From contig CAMZMU010000096.1 of assembly GCA_947311845.1 (NCBI GenBank), positions 11,870,910-11,934,909 of the forward strand: a DNA stretch of 64,000 bases, read 5' to 3'. The notes under the pieces are model-generated. The model had not been told where the DNA came from. It did not search any database and saw only the letters and a list, made by a program, of their open reading frames with translations. Positions 54,061 to 64,000 of this stretch are shown piece after piece. Made by a program: the position numbers and the translations under genes. How positions within the stretch are numbered: the first letter of the stretch is position 1; the number at the start of each line of letters is the position of its first letter. The DNA comes from Poa pratensis (lineage: Eukaryota; Streptophyta; Magnoliopsida; Poales; Poaceae).

Positions 54061-56490
54061 CAGATGATCACTGTGCCGGTAGGTGGAAGCGTTGGTTCCG
54101 ACGGAGCTATCAGTGAGCGAGTGAGCCGCGCCAGTGCCGCAGCTGCAAGCACAGCGCGGAGCTACAACAAGGCAGAAGAGTAGCTGAGAGTGGCTTCATT
54201 AGCATGGGAAACACATTTCATAATAAATCTAGTATATTATCATTTTGAAATTGAATGCTAGTAGTTTTTTTCTATATAAATTGTGAAATTTACAGAATTT
54301 TAACTTGAACAAATTTTAAATAGGCTGCCATTTTTTAAAAACATTATGGAATCAAAATAAATAGTGCTTAGGTTCTAGAAAAGAAGTACTTAGTTGAACA
54401 TGCAGGGTCCACATGAAAGGTTTCATGTGGCAAGAAAACTGAAGTGTGACTCAAATTTACGCGCTAACGTAGATATAAATATCAAAAGAATAAATCGTTT
54501 TGGCACTTGTCAAAAACACAACATTAGGATTTTTGTACTTCCTCGTCATGTGTAACAAATTTCAAGAGTTGTTGCTTTCGTGAAACCTAAGTGTCTCTTC
54601 GATTCATAAAACTTTCGCGTGATTTTTTTAGGTTTAGAATCATTATAAGATTTTTCTGTGTTGGTTTGATTTGTCGGATTAGTTTTTTCCAAAGGTTCTT
54701 GTTGCACTTATTTTTTGTTAGTATTTTAGTCCACTCGAATTTCTAATAGAAAATTCTTGCACTTATTTTTTGTTAATATTTTAGTGCGGGTAGACAAAAT
54801 AGCACGCTATAGCATTTTGAGAATTGTCTCGCTAAATAAATTAGTGTACAATGTCTTACTAATAGCACGCTATAGTGCGATATAACACGCTAATAGCGTA
54901 TTTTAAGGCCGACGCTATTTTGCTATAGCACGCTATTTTTCCCTTGCTTTTTATATAATACAGCCAAACGAACTTTGGTGCAAATATATTGTAGTAGATT
55001 TTGGAGTAGACATCGACATTTCAACACCCAATTTTTCTACGATTTTATAATCCCGTGTCAAAGATGTCCTAAACCTCAAAATACTAAGTCTTCTATCACA
55101 TTTGGTAGGCTAAAATAGCCTATCAAAACGATTTTATTTTGGGATGGAGGTAGTATGATGGTTCCATGGTATTTACTACTCTACTTTTTTTTCTATCGGG
55201 GATAGGTACTACTCCATATAAATCATCTCAAAGATAAAGAGAGAGAACTAGAATTAGTATCCAATTATCTTCGCTTCGAAAGAAAAAAAAATCCAATTCT
55301 CTGGTGAGAGCGATCTCCCGTCGGTTGCGCCGGAAACGTTAGTATCCACTTTGCTGCACTAGGACGCCACTTATCCGCGAAAAAGTTAGTCGATTCGATC
55401 AGCATCTTCGGGATCGTAGTCCGATCCGGTCTAATCATGGCCGGCTCATTAACCATTTAACCTCGATCCCGAGCAGTACTAGTGCTAGCAGTAGCTCCTT
55501 CCTTTTTCTCTTCTCCCCGGGCAATCGGGAAGAGGGAAATGGCAATATGTTGATGGCATCGAGAAGATATGCAGTTGAAAAGGAGGCTCATGTCGTAGGA
55601 TTCACGAATCTGGCTTTGGATTAAGAAAAAGGTTTTATAAACAACGGAAGAGTAACAATTGATCAAAAAAACTGAAAAAGGGGGTAAGAAATAGCGAAAA
55701 GGGTAGAATCGTGGTGACTTTTACTGAGAATAAACAGCTGACGAGAAAGAAAAAACTACACATCGGAAAACGACTTTATCGAACCAGATTCTCATATCAT
55801 GCAACGAAAACAGCGATGCTAAACTTATCGAATAATTTGATCTACGCAGGTAGGACCGTAGGAGCATAAATGAATGCGTCAGTAGGCTTAGGCTGGGATG
55901 CCATGTACACAGCCATACATTGTGAGTATAAATAATGCAACCTGATTCCAGAGAAGGTTATTTTAACAGAGCAACTTAGAGTCACCCGATCATGTAAGAT
56001 AAATAGCGCCTATTTACGAAGAGAAAACTCATTGGAGGTGAAATTTCGATTGCAAAAGCTATACAAACTGCTCTCAACTTGAGAACCAAAGAAGCTTGAT
56101 AGTTCAGAATTTACTGTGTTCTTCAGTTTCAGGGAATTCCAGACGACTAAAGGTTCGACAGACATAGAGATACACCTCTCATCGAATAAATCTACTCACG
56201 TGCTCCAAATGAGTTCCTCTGTTATATACTAACAGAAATATGCAGACAAACAGCATTATGATAAAACAAAAACAAAAACAAAAACAAAAACGGTTAGGCA
56301 GCAACGGGCACCTCTCATCAACTGAAACTACCCGTGTGCAGAGTTGGTTCCTCTCTCCAATGGCAAAGAAAAGCATATGAAGTACACATTTTAATTCTAT
56401 GGGGATCAAAAAGTATCTAAACACAAGATGTCCTGTAGTGACAATTTGGCTACAAGTTTCATCTGGATAAGGGACATTGAATGCACACCA
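54061..56490. other. Intergenic DNA and 3' flank of the PET191 gene
   Basis: Bases 54790-54950 contain five or more copies of AGCACGCTAT or its variants on both strands, probably a decayed hAT MITE. The motif GGGATGGAGGTAGTA at 55141-55155 looks like a Stowaway right end with no matching left end. Bases 56262-56291 are a (CAAAAA)n run. Bases 56180-56350 repeat 'CACCTCTCATC' with similar downstream sequence. No other gene is seen. Confidence 0.45.
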
Positions 56491-59400
56491 TTAGTACCCC
56501 TTGTTCCCACGTATCCGAGCTCGCATATCAACCTGTTGCAGCGATTGACAGAATTAGCATTTCGACATGCAAACTTGAGCAACAAAACAAGACTAAAAAG
56601 GCCTGGCAGAACAACGATTAAATATGTAGCAACCGATATGGCCCCAATGGAAGCTAAACATATGGACCAATATAATGTATAGCCATCTAAAAAGGAGACG
56701 CAGAGCAACAGCACTTAACATCTAACGCACTAGTGATGGGCCAAATCCATCAAATATTCTAAAGTACTCCGTAGGTTGTATGTCACATTCATAACCTGTA
56801 CACCTAAGGATAATGGGTTATCATAAATGCGAGGCAAATGAATATACGATTATATCTATACAGGGAGAAATGAAATGAGCTGTCAACGAGAAGTATTACT
56901 ATCTTTGTTTTCAAGTCGTCGCCTAAACGTCGACAAGGCGTCCAGTCGCGCTGGAGCCGACGACTGGGAGCGACGCCCAGGAATTTCAAGTTAGGCGCCC
57001 GCCCAGGGGAAAAAGGCATCGTCCCGCTCGTTTGGGCGTCGATTGGGTTGGTTCGGGCGCTCGCCCAGGTGAATTGGCGGGAAATTTTGGGGGGAATCGG
57101 GGGGAAACGGGCGGGAATTGGAGCGCAGCTATGGGGATAAAGCAAATCGAGCGGGAGAGGGAGGGAATCCACTACCTTACAAGCGAATCGAGCGGGAGAG
57201 AGAGGGAATCGAACCCTGCAGAAGCGAATCGACGCCGTCACCACCAAGCTTCACCGGCGGCGCCGCCAAGCTTCTGCGTCGGCTCCAACTCCGTCCTGCG
57301 GTAAGCCTCCTTCCTCTGCTTATCTCCTCCGCCTCCCTCTCTATTTTCCTCTCGCTCCCTTCTCCCTCGAATTCAGTGCGCCGCTCTGCTCCTCCCTCTC
57401 CCTCCGCCTCCTCCATCTCCAGCGCCCCCCCTCTGCAGCTCTGCGCCTCCCTCTCTCCCTCTCGAGCCTCCCCTCTGCTCCTCCCTCTCGCTGTTCTGTT
57501 CTGCTCTGCCCTCTTCTTATTTCCCCTCTGCTCTGCTTCCACTCACTCTTCTCTACTTCTCTTTGCTCTCTTGTTGCAGCAACGGGTCATCTACTCCGAT
57601 GGATCCTGCAGCTGCTAACTCCGGTAACCCAGCTTTGCAGTATGCTTTCTGGCCACATTTAGAGAGGAAGCATATCCTCGTGTAGGTTGTGCGGTCAGAA
57701 AGTCCATGCTGGAATAGGAAGGTTAGTGTGGCACCTTGCTAGAGGTTCCACTGATGTGATGAAGTGTCCCGAGTCAACCACAGAAATTAAGAAAGAGATG
57801 TGCAGCTACTTAAATAGAAGGAAGTTTAAAGCCAGAGAGCGAGCTATAGACGAGGAAGATGCAGCTGAAGTTCAAAGACGTCGTTCCATCGTCTACACAT
57901 AATGAATTGAGGATTGGGGATGTGTGTATGCCTCTCTCCCTGGGACTATGTGTTTTAATTTTGTGTTTCGAACTTCTGAACCTTATGTTGTTAAATGTAT
58001 GCTACTGCTAGTTGTTATTTATGTTCCTAAATCTCCAAATTTGCTGGCATATGATGCATAATTTCATTTTCCTATCATATTATTTATTTATTATTATTAC
58101 GCCCAACGCCCAATTGTCGCCTAAGCGGCGACATGTCGACTCAACTCTTCGAGCTCGACTCGACTCGACTCAGCGACTTCCGAACAGAGATTACTATTAT
58201 ACACAATTCACACTGAAGTTGCTTACGAATCAATGATGAAGGATCCAGAGATTTATATAGTAACTGAATTCCAAAGGAACCATCCAAACTACTATTATTG
58301 AAGGAAAACATATACACGATGTCGTATATTGATCTTCATGTACTCAAGTTACCATATTGTAGGATTTTTAAAGCTAATAAATCTGCCCCTTTAATCTACA
58401 ACAATGGATATTTTGAGTATCTATAGCATAGCTGAGTAGTCACAGAGAGATTGCGATTCTGAATATCAGTCCAAAATCTAATTTTCTCATTTAATTTTTC
58501 TTCTTCTCATATCATCACTTATCTTTTGTGCACAGCCTGTTGTATGGAACTGAAAGACTACCCTTTTATATGTTTTATGATGCATTGATACTAGCAAACA
58601 ATATACACAACATGTATAGGACCAAGCACTTAATGCTGAAGTTCATAGTAAGGAGTAGCGACACAGATTGTGTAGGTGGCACTAGCTTACTCGACCCTGT
58701 CTAGCTGGATAAAAGAATCTCATATAAAACTGTATCAGATTAAATTCAACGATGCACACATATCGACATGTAAATTCTACCACCTTAACTCTGAATCCTT
58801 AGACATCCAGAACGATCAAACCTAATCTATCATATGACACATAAAATTTGCACTGACATTGCTGTATTGGTTTGTAGCATGCGAACTAAGTGTAAACGGC
58901 ACTGAACGTTGGTTGTGAGAGCATCAATGCAGGGTTTGTGCCAAGCCCAAAAAACATGTTCAATTGTGAGGTATCCGCCAGCTACAAGAACTGTACCACC
59001 GAAGCCAGTTCATAATACATACATCAACCAACAACGAACGTTGCAGCAAGCCAGCAAGGGAGTGGGCCTAGCACCCGCAAGTACCTAACTGATGCTGTAC
59101 GGTGGACTGACAATAAATTGTAGACAGTTGATCGCCCACAGATTAGGAAGCTACTCATATCTAACCGCGCGACAGAATGATTATGATTGCAAGCCAAATC
59201 AATCGAGAGTGAGGGAACTGGTGTAGCTGGTTCAGGGAGAGCAATTGGAGAGACATGCCTGGCCCCTTTTGCAGTTGAAGTAGGTCTCCCGCAGGCCGAC
59301 GCACTCGCTGGTGATGTTGGGCGCCTTCTCCCCCGCGCACTCCTTGTACGGCCTCTTCTGCACCTGTGGACGGAGACGGCGTCAGGGAAGAAGAGCAAAT

Positions 59401-59687
59401 CGGTCGCTCGAACAACAGCATCCAAGACTAGTACAACGGCGCAACTGGCCGGATCCTTCGTTCCCGATCATCCTCACGTATGAGCGCCCGAATATGCAGA
59501 GCAAAAGACCCGAGTCGAAACAAGGGCCGGCGGCGGCGGCGGTGGCACTGGCAGGGCGAGGCGTGGGGGGTAGGAGAAGCGGGGGCGAGAGAGAGGGGAA
59601 AGGGGAGCCGGGGCTGACCTTGACGCAGTCGGTCTCGCTGAGGCACTTGACGAGCTCCATGGCCAACCCCTTGCACGACTTCGACAT
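56491..59687 (-). CDS. PET191/COA5-type cytochrome c oxidase assembly factor (3 exons)
   Basis: Three exons on the minus strand, 59619-59687, 59259-59363 and 56491-56532, join in phase 0 to a 71-residue protein. It starts MSKSCKGLAMELVKCLSE and ends VDMRARIRGNKGY, the full length and C-terminus usual for the family. Cysteines at 5, 15, 21, 32, 44 and 54 give the C-x9-C pairs (5/15 and 44/54) of PET191, a small intermembrane-space protein imported by oxidative folding and needed to assemble complex IV. Intron 1 (59364-59618) is GT-AG. Intron 2 (56533-59258) ends in CAG but appears to begin CAG|GCATGT, a GC-AG intron. It is 2.7 kb long and contains a hAT element. Without splicing at that donor the frame would add eight residues (ACLSNCSP) and stop at 59232-59234. 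Confidence 0.92.
56903..58189 (+). mobile_element. Non-autonomous hAT element in PET191 intron 2
   Basis: ATTACTAT is duplicated exactly at 56895-56902 and 58190-58197. The ends are CTTTGTTTTCAAGTCG and, on the complement, CTCTGTTCGGAAGTCG, an imperfect inverted repeat. Both subterminal regions carry 'GTCGCCTAA' and 'GTCGAC' motifs. The element lies opposite to the gene's reading direction and retains a remnant of transposase coding. Confidence 0.9.
57599..57902 (+). pseudogene. BED zinc-finger fragment of a hAT transposase
   Basis: After an intron-like TTGCAG acceptor, an ATG at 57599 begins 'MDPAAANSGNPALQYAFWPH'. After a one-base frame change at about 57678-57682, 'CRLCGQKVHAGIGRLVWHLA' and 'DVMKCPESTTEIKKEM' follow, the C-x2-C…H…C pattern of the BED finger at the N-terminus of hAT transposases. 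The frame stops at 57902; the catalytic and dimerisation domains are absent. Such a fragment could at most bind DNA. Confidence 0.8.
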
Positions 59688-59689
59688 CT

Positions 59690-61150
59690 TCCTCCTATCG
59701 CTCGCTCGGCGGCTTTGCGGGAGGGGGAAGAGGTGAGACGGCGGCGTGTCTCTCCTCCTCCCGGCGGCCGGCGCAACAGGTTGGGGAGAGAGCAGGCCCT
59801 GGGTGGGCCTTCGTAGACTATACTGGAGTATAAGACCGATGAATGCATGCCGGCCCATCTATTCTTACCTTCGCGGCCCAGTTCGCACGCCTCCCTTGGC
59901 CAGCGATGTAATTTGCTCAGATTTGAACTCGTGACACGTGAATGAGTTATGAATTTGAAAGAACTCCGAATTTAGTCCTCTTGCCAAATTACCTGAAAAG
60001 CCTGATCGGTGGTTTACTTTCAGGGTTTACCATCGGAAGACATTCATTCATTTCTTTCTTCCCGGGCGATAACCACGACTAAAACGAAAACAAAACAATA
60101 AATCAAAACTCATACTAAAGGAAAAGGGCTTGTGGCCGACATTTGGGAAAGTCGGGCCGATCGGATCGGGTGTCCTTATTCAAGCAAGGGTAAAGAGGAA
60201 GAACGAAAGGAAGTGAGAGGCCGGGGGGGGGGGGGGGGGGCAGGGATAGGAGTCGAGTCGATCAACCGGGAAAAGCAAAACAAAATCCAGATTTGGCCAA
60301 AGGAGACTTAGTAAACTATACTCTCTTGGTAGCCAATAGTTTTAAGGCCAGTGTTCAAACGGGCAGGCTCTTGAGAGTGGCTTAGTGGAAACGGTGCAAA
60401 CTACGATGTAGTTATTTTGTTTGGTATCGTGCATGGTTGTTGGTCGGGTTTGGTGGTATGCATGGCCTGTTATTTGGTTGTGCCGGCTTCTTACATGCCA
60501 TGTGAGAAAGCCATGTAACTTGGACAGAAAATAATGGAATCTTTCTCCACTTTCATCTCCAGTTGGCTTGGCCCTATGAAAATTGCCAATTCGACTTTTC
60601 CCGTGTGGCATGTCCTGTGTCTGATTGAATAATCAATCGGGCCACCGGGCCGGCACACAAGGTTCTTCCATTGAACCAAACAGAGGCCAACATGAAAGAT
60701 TCATTTTCCACCAAACACGCTCTAAGCTCTACCTCTTGTTACAAAATGTGAATTAATAGAAGCTTACGTGTACAGTCGTCTTCGGCAGAAAGCTTAAGCC
60801 ACTGTAAACCCTACCCAAAGTAACCATAGCATGATAGCAAGTTCAATGCCTCGCCACATCGGCATCACCCACTCCCAGTCCAGGACGCCGCACGCCCACA
60901 TAGCCCGCCGTCCGATCGAGGACGCTAGTTCGGCCTTACCATGGGTCATCGTTCCCGCTCCCGCTCACCACGCACCTTGCGACACGCGGCTTCGGCCTCA
61001 CCGTGACAAGGACTCCCGGAAGAGCATAAGCTGCATCACACGTATATCGTCCGCCACGTCAACTCCATCGCCTCGCCGCTGACCCGCCGGTTTCTCATTG
61101 ATCTGTCCCTGCACACACACTGCTCGACACTTCGACAGAACGTTGCACCC
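59690..61150. other. PET191 promoter side and intergenic DNA
   Basis: The leader of the PET191 gene is in GC-rich DNA at 59690-59830, where AGTATAAG on the minus strand (59825-59840) is a weak TATA candidate. An 18-base G run lies at 60223-60240. Open frames at 60830-61080 are GC-rich with no domain. Confidence 0.45.
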
Positions 61151-61189
61151 CATTGTTAGGTGCCACTGACCCAGGCGAGCACGCGCATG

Positions 61190-61893
61190 CTACTGAACCT
61201 CAGGGACCTGGACAGCCCTCGCTCCCTCCGGCAGGCCGGAAAGAGCAGCTTGCCCGACAGATACTCCGGCGACGTGCTGGTGGCGCTGTATTTTTTCGCC
61301 GTGTGAGAGACCGAGCTCGTAGGCAGCCGAACGGCGCACGGCGAAGCGGCAGCTCTGGGACTGATAGGCGCTGTCGTTGGAGCGCGCGTGCTCCCGTCCC
61401 CGCGCCGAGCCGGCCGGCAGAAGCAGCTGGCGCGAGAGATCATCCGGTTGCGCTGGGCGGCGGGAGGCGCCGTCGTCGCGCGACACGACGAGCTCGTGGA
61501 CCGGCGAAGGTGGACGCACGGCGAACCGGCAGCTCTGAGACTGGTTGCCGCCGTCGAGGCGCGCGTTCTCCCGCCCGCACGCAGGCGCCACAGCGGTGGC
61601 GTGCTTGTAGCGATCCGCCTGAACCAGCTCCCGCGAGCGCGAGAGATCCTTGTCCTTCGACGGCGGACGACGAGCGGCGCTGAAGTCGTCGTACAAGAAA
61701 CCGAGTTCTTCTTCCAGCGAAGGGAGCACGGCGAAATGGCAGCTCCGAGACTGGTAGGCGCCGCGCACGTACTCGTGCCCCGCCCGTCGCCGCCGGTGGT
61801 GGGGCCAGTGTAGCGGTCGGCAGCCCTCGCCGTCGACCTCCGCTTCCTCTTGATCGCCGCGTACACGAACGGAATGAGCCCCACGATCGCCAT
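61190..61893 (-). pseudogene. Unrecognised repeat protein gene, probably frameshifted
   Basis: A minus-strand ATG at 61891-61893 begins 'MAIVGLIPFVYAAIKRKRR', a plausible gene start with a short hydrophobic N-terminus and basic stop-transfer. A neighbouring frame, offset by one base, then encodes three imperfect units of about 60-75 residues, each containing 'QS(R/Q)SC(H/R)FAV' ('YQSRSCHFAV', 'NQSQSCRFAV', 'YQSQSCRFAV') plus a downstream 'ELV/ELG…SRDDG/SHGEK' segment. Repeats that stay in one frame suggest past selection on that frame, and the offset N-terminus suggests a frameshift or a short unseen intron between about 61790 and 61730. Function unknown. Confidence 0.5.
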
Positions 61894-62932
61894 CTCTCCC
61901 CCTCTGCAGCACCAGATCAATGGAGCAGATCTCTTGCTCTCCTTCAGGGCACGGTGAAAACGAATTGGCGTCACCAGGTTTCTTATACTCCATAAAGAGA
62001 TTGACCAGAGCGTGGCGTCCCAACCTAAAGAGCTTCCTGCTCGATCAGCATGCACTCAACTATGCCAGATTTGATATTCCCGGCTGCCAGGAGCATGTGA
62101 CGACGGCTGTGGATTTGCACTTTACAGGCGAAGCTCAACGTCTCTCCATGTATGCATGCGAACAATTCCAAGAATCGAACAATACTTTTATGGGATCGAG
62201 GGGCTCATCGGCAATCGCTCAGGTGCTCAACCATACACTAATAGGCCAATAGCCGAGCTTATCTGGAATAGGTATATACGGTATCGTATACCCATGTTCG
62301 CATGTTCATCTCACCGTGCTTTTGCCAGCGCCAAAGCACTTGATTTTGTTTGCCGGGGAAAGAAGCCAAGAAGAAGAGACCACATGATGTTGGATCGTTG
62401 TTTTTCTTTCCAGAGACCCTGTTGGAATTTGGCCATTGTCTGTTCTAAGATTCTCGTTTTTTGTTACCGTCGAGTTGAAATATTTTTCATGTCCAGAGTT
62501 AGGGCCATCTTGGTCTGTAGATTTAGATAACGCAAGAGTAGGAAAAATGTAAGAATAAGATGGCATGTCATGTTGAATTCTACTGAAACTGGAAACAAAT
62601 GAATGTATATATAGTACATGTGGTTCGGTCGGACATAAGATTCTTTCCGAAGAATTGTGTGTATGCATAGTTGTCATAGAAATTAAGCCAAGTTTTCATA
62701 TTGTTAGATCTGTAGCAAAAATTCTACAATCACACATAATTCAAAGGGAATCAATATTCGCACAAGATTTACCGAACTGTCACCATGCGGGGGTTGCTGA
62801 TGGGGTGCATCATCACACACGATTTCAAAAATTGTGTACGGTGGTGGGAGGGTTTCACCCACGGTTTCAGTGACAAAATTATTTGCACACCTTACAACAT
62901 CGCACACGTTTTTGTTATATTTCATCGTCTTT
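61894..62932. other. Upstream region of the repeat-protein gene and intergenic DNA
   Basis: AGTATAAGAAACC on the minus strand near 61978-61990 is a possible TATA element. Nothing else is recognisable. Confidence 0.4.
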
Positions 62933-62947
62933 AATTATCATTGATGT

Positions 62948-63240
62948 GAGAACTTGCCTATGGCAAAATGGTTAGGAGGGTGGTTGTACCCAACACACCA
63001 GAGTTCAAACCCCAGGTTTGACGCTGGTGTTTCTCATTTAGGCGGAATATTCTTTAGTAGGAGGCGACATTCCCGTCGACAGCGAGGCGCCCGTTGTGAC
63101 TTCGTCAATCTCAAGACCATCCGCCGGCTCCTTCTCCCGAAGGTGCTCATAGGGGTAGGATGTGCGTGTGTGCGTTCATAGGGGTGAGTGTACGTGCGTG
63201 TTTGTGAGCGTCTGCGTTGTACTGTGTTTCGCAAAAAAAA
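62948..63240 (+). mobile_element. tRNA-derived SINE with exact target duplication
   Basis: AATTATCATTGATGT is repeated exactly at 62933-62947 and 63241-63255. The 293-bp insert ends in a run of A. Near its start are a pol III A box (TGGCAAAATGG, 62961-62971) and a B box (GTTCAAACC, 63003-63011), about 31 bases apart as in tRNA genes. The 3' half holds 'CATAGGGGTAGGATGTGCG' and 'CATAGGGGTGAGTGTACGTG', two copies of a tail unit common in grass SINEs. Confidence 0.92.
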
Positions 63241-63255
63241 AATTATCATTGATGT

Positions 63256-63440
63256 CATCACACAGCTATATTTACCTAATTGTGCCATCAAATATGCTTA
63301 ATTTTGTATAATCGTGTGTGAATGAACTGGCAACAGAGCAGGCTATATAATAAGCAAAAAAAAACATAGATTTACCTGCAAATGGTAGTGGAAGTGCAAA
63401 TCCCTACATGCTAGTGCAAGTGAAGAACTGAGAACTGACG
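63256..63440. other. Intergenic DNA, no gene seen
   Basis: AT-rich sequence continuing the DNA on the left of the SINE. Confidence 0.4.
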
Positions 63441-63444
63441 AGGT

Positions 63445-64000
63445 TGGTTAATTTTCCCCTCTGCCTCCCGTGTCGCTCTCGGGCGACACCGGAGGCGCAA
63501 ACCCTAGCCGCCACCAGAGCTCACCCTCGCGCCTCCCTCCTCTCCGTCGCCGGCGGCGGCCTCCGGCCATGGTCGGTGGCGGTGGGGCCCCTCTTTTTTC
63601 TTCTTCAGCTTTAGGCAGCGCTCCAACGTCCGTGTCCCTTCGTCCCCGCGCGAGCTCCGGCCAACCTGCCTTCCCTGGCTCCCAGCGGTTGGGCTCCGTC
63701 CCGACGACCTCGCGCCGCTGCGTCGCAGCTGTGTGCAGCTACGGCGTGCGCCATCCCCGTGTGGAGAGAAGGGTCTCCCACCGGCGGTGCTCCACATCTG
63801 GATCTGGAGGGGTCTGTATGGCGGCTTCTGTTGGGTGAGTCTCCTGCTCGACAGGTGGCTGGCGGTGGTCTGCGGGTCTTCACCCATGCCTCTCTGCGCC
63901 CGTCACAGATAGGAGCTCCGGTGGTCTTGGTTGGTCGGTGTCTGCGGCGTGGACTCCGACAGTTGTGGTAGCTTGGGGAGGGTGTTGGGTTGCTTGTGCC
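63445..64000 (+). other. GC-rich, leader-like sequence at the right edge
   Basis: The sequence starts 'CTCCCGTGTCGCTCTCGGGC', then 'AAACCCTAGCCGCCACC', then long GC-rich frames (an ATG at 63569 opens 90 residues with no domain). It looks like the 5' leader of a grass LINE or of a gene continuing past the window. The strand is inferred from the leader-like order only. Confidence 0.35.

Noticed and set aside
56406..56714. Hydrophobic 102-residue frame resembling a membrane protein
   Set aside because: It overlaps PET191 exon 3 and its acceptor on the same strand in another frame. The hydrophobicity comes from the T-rich intron end.
60223..60240. 18-base G run as a regulatory G-quadruplex
   Set aside because: A homopolymer in intergenic DNA is more likely simple-sequence expansion, and its length may be a sequencing artefact.
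1..64000. CRISPR arrays, bacterial operons, rRNA or tRNA genes
   Set aside because: None found. The only tRNA/5S-like sequences are the SINE boxes and the Cassandra LTR boxes, both parts of transposons.

Overview
This window is nuclear DNA from a grass. No species is assigned. The evidence is the GC-rich, often intronless coding style, a 71-residue PET191-type protein split by plant-style introns, and a very dense load of plant transposons: CACTA, hAT, Mutator-like, Helitron, Stowaway, a Cassandra TRIM, gypsy, LINE and SINE. The style of the LTRs and the frequent Stowaway and CACTA sequences suggest a pooid or Triticeae-like grass, but that is inference.

Layout. Bases 1-22683 are one nested transposon stack. 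Its host is a CACTA (En/Spm) element whose right end is at 22683. It carries the end of a TNP2 transposase (9611-10114), a degenerate TNPA-like gene (12441 onward) and, fused to that gene, a Ulp1-type protease domain (20558-21522). Its left part lies beyond the window because an LTR (8151-9610) has split the transposase gene. That LTR is in turn interrupted by a minus-strand Tat-like gypsy element (1-8150), which is cut by the window start. An intron of the TNPA-like gene holds a Mutator-like insertion containing a LINE tail and a minus-strand Helitron (13387-16054). Near the right end of the CACTA sits a complete Cassandra-type TRIM (21782-22513) with 5-bp target duplications and 5S-rRNA-like promoter boxes in each LTR.

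Bases 22684-49350 are intergenic DNA with small elements around two tandem genes (26784-27632 and 33687-34535). Both encode 282-residue bHLH transcription factors of the jasmonate-linked MYC/RERJ1-like type. Several insertions here have readable target duplications: three LINE copies of one 'TCTC(A)n' tail type, two hAT elements of about 1 kb, Mutator-type and Stowaway MITEs, and a retroposed GC-rich sequence of unknown origin.

Bases 49360-64000 hold three further minus-strand genes. The first is a single-exon, membrane-anchored SAM-dependent methyltransferase (49923-50945). The second is a PET191/COA5 cytochrome c oxidase assembly factor in three exons (56491-59687); its second intron appears to start with GC instead of GT and contains a complete hAT element. 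The third is a probable lineage-specific gene or pseudogene with three imperfect repeats (about 61190-61893). A Mutator-like element full of short tandem repeats (52194-54052) and a SINE with pol III boxes (62948-63240) complete the region. The genes do not form a shared pathway; the clear functional link is between the two bHLH paralogues, which arose by local duplication.
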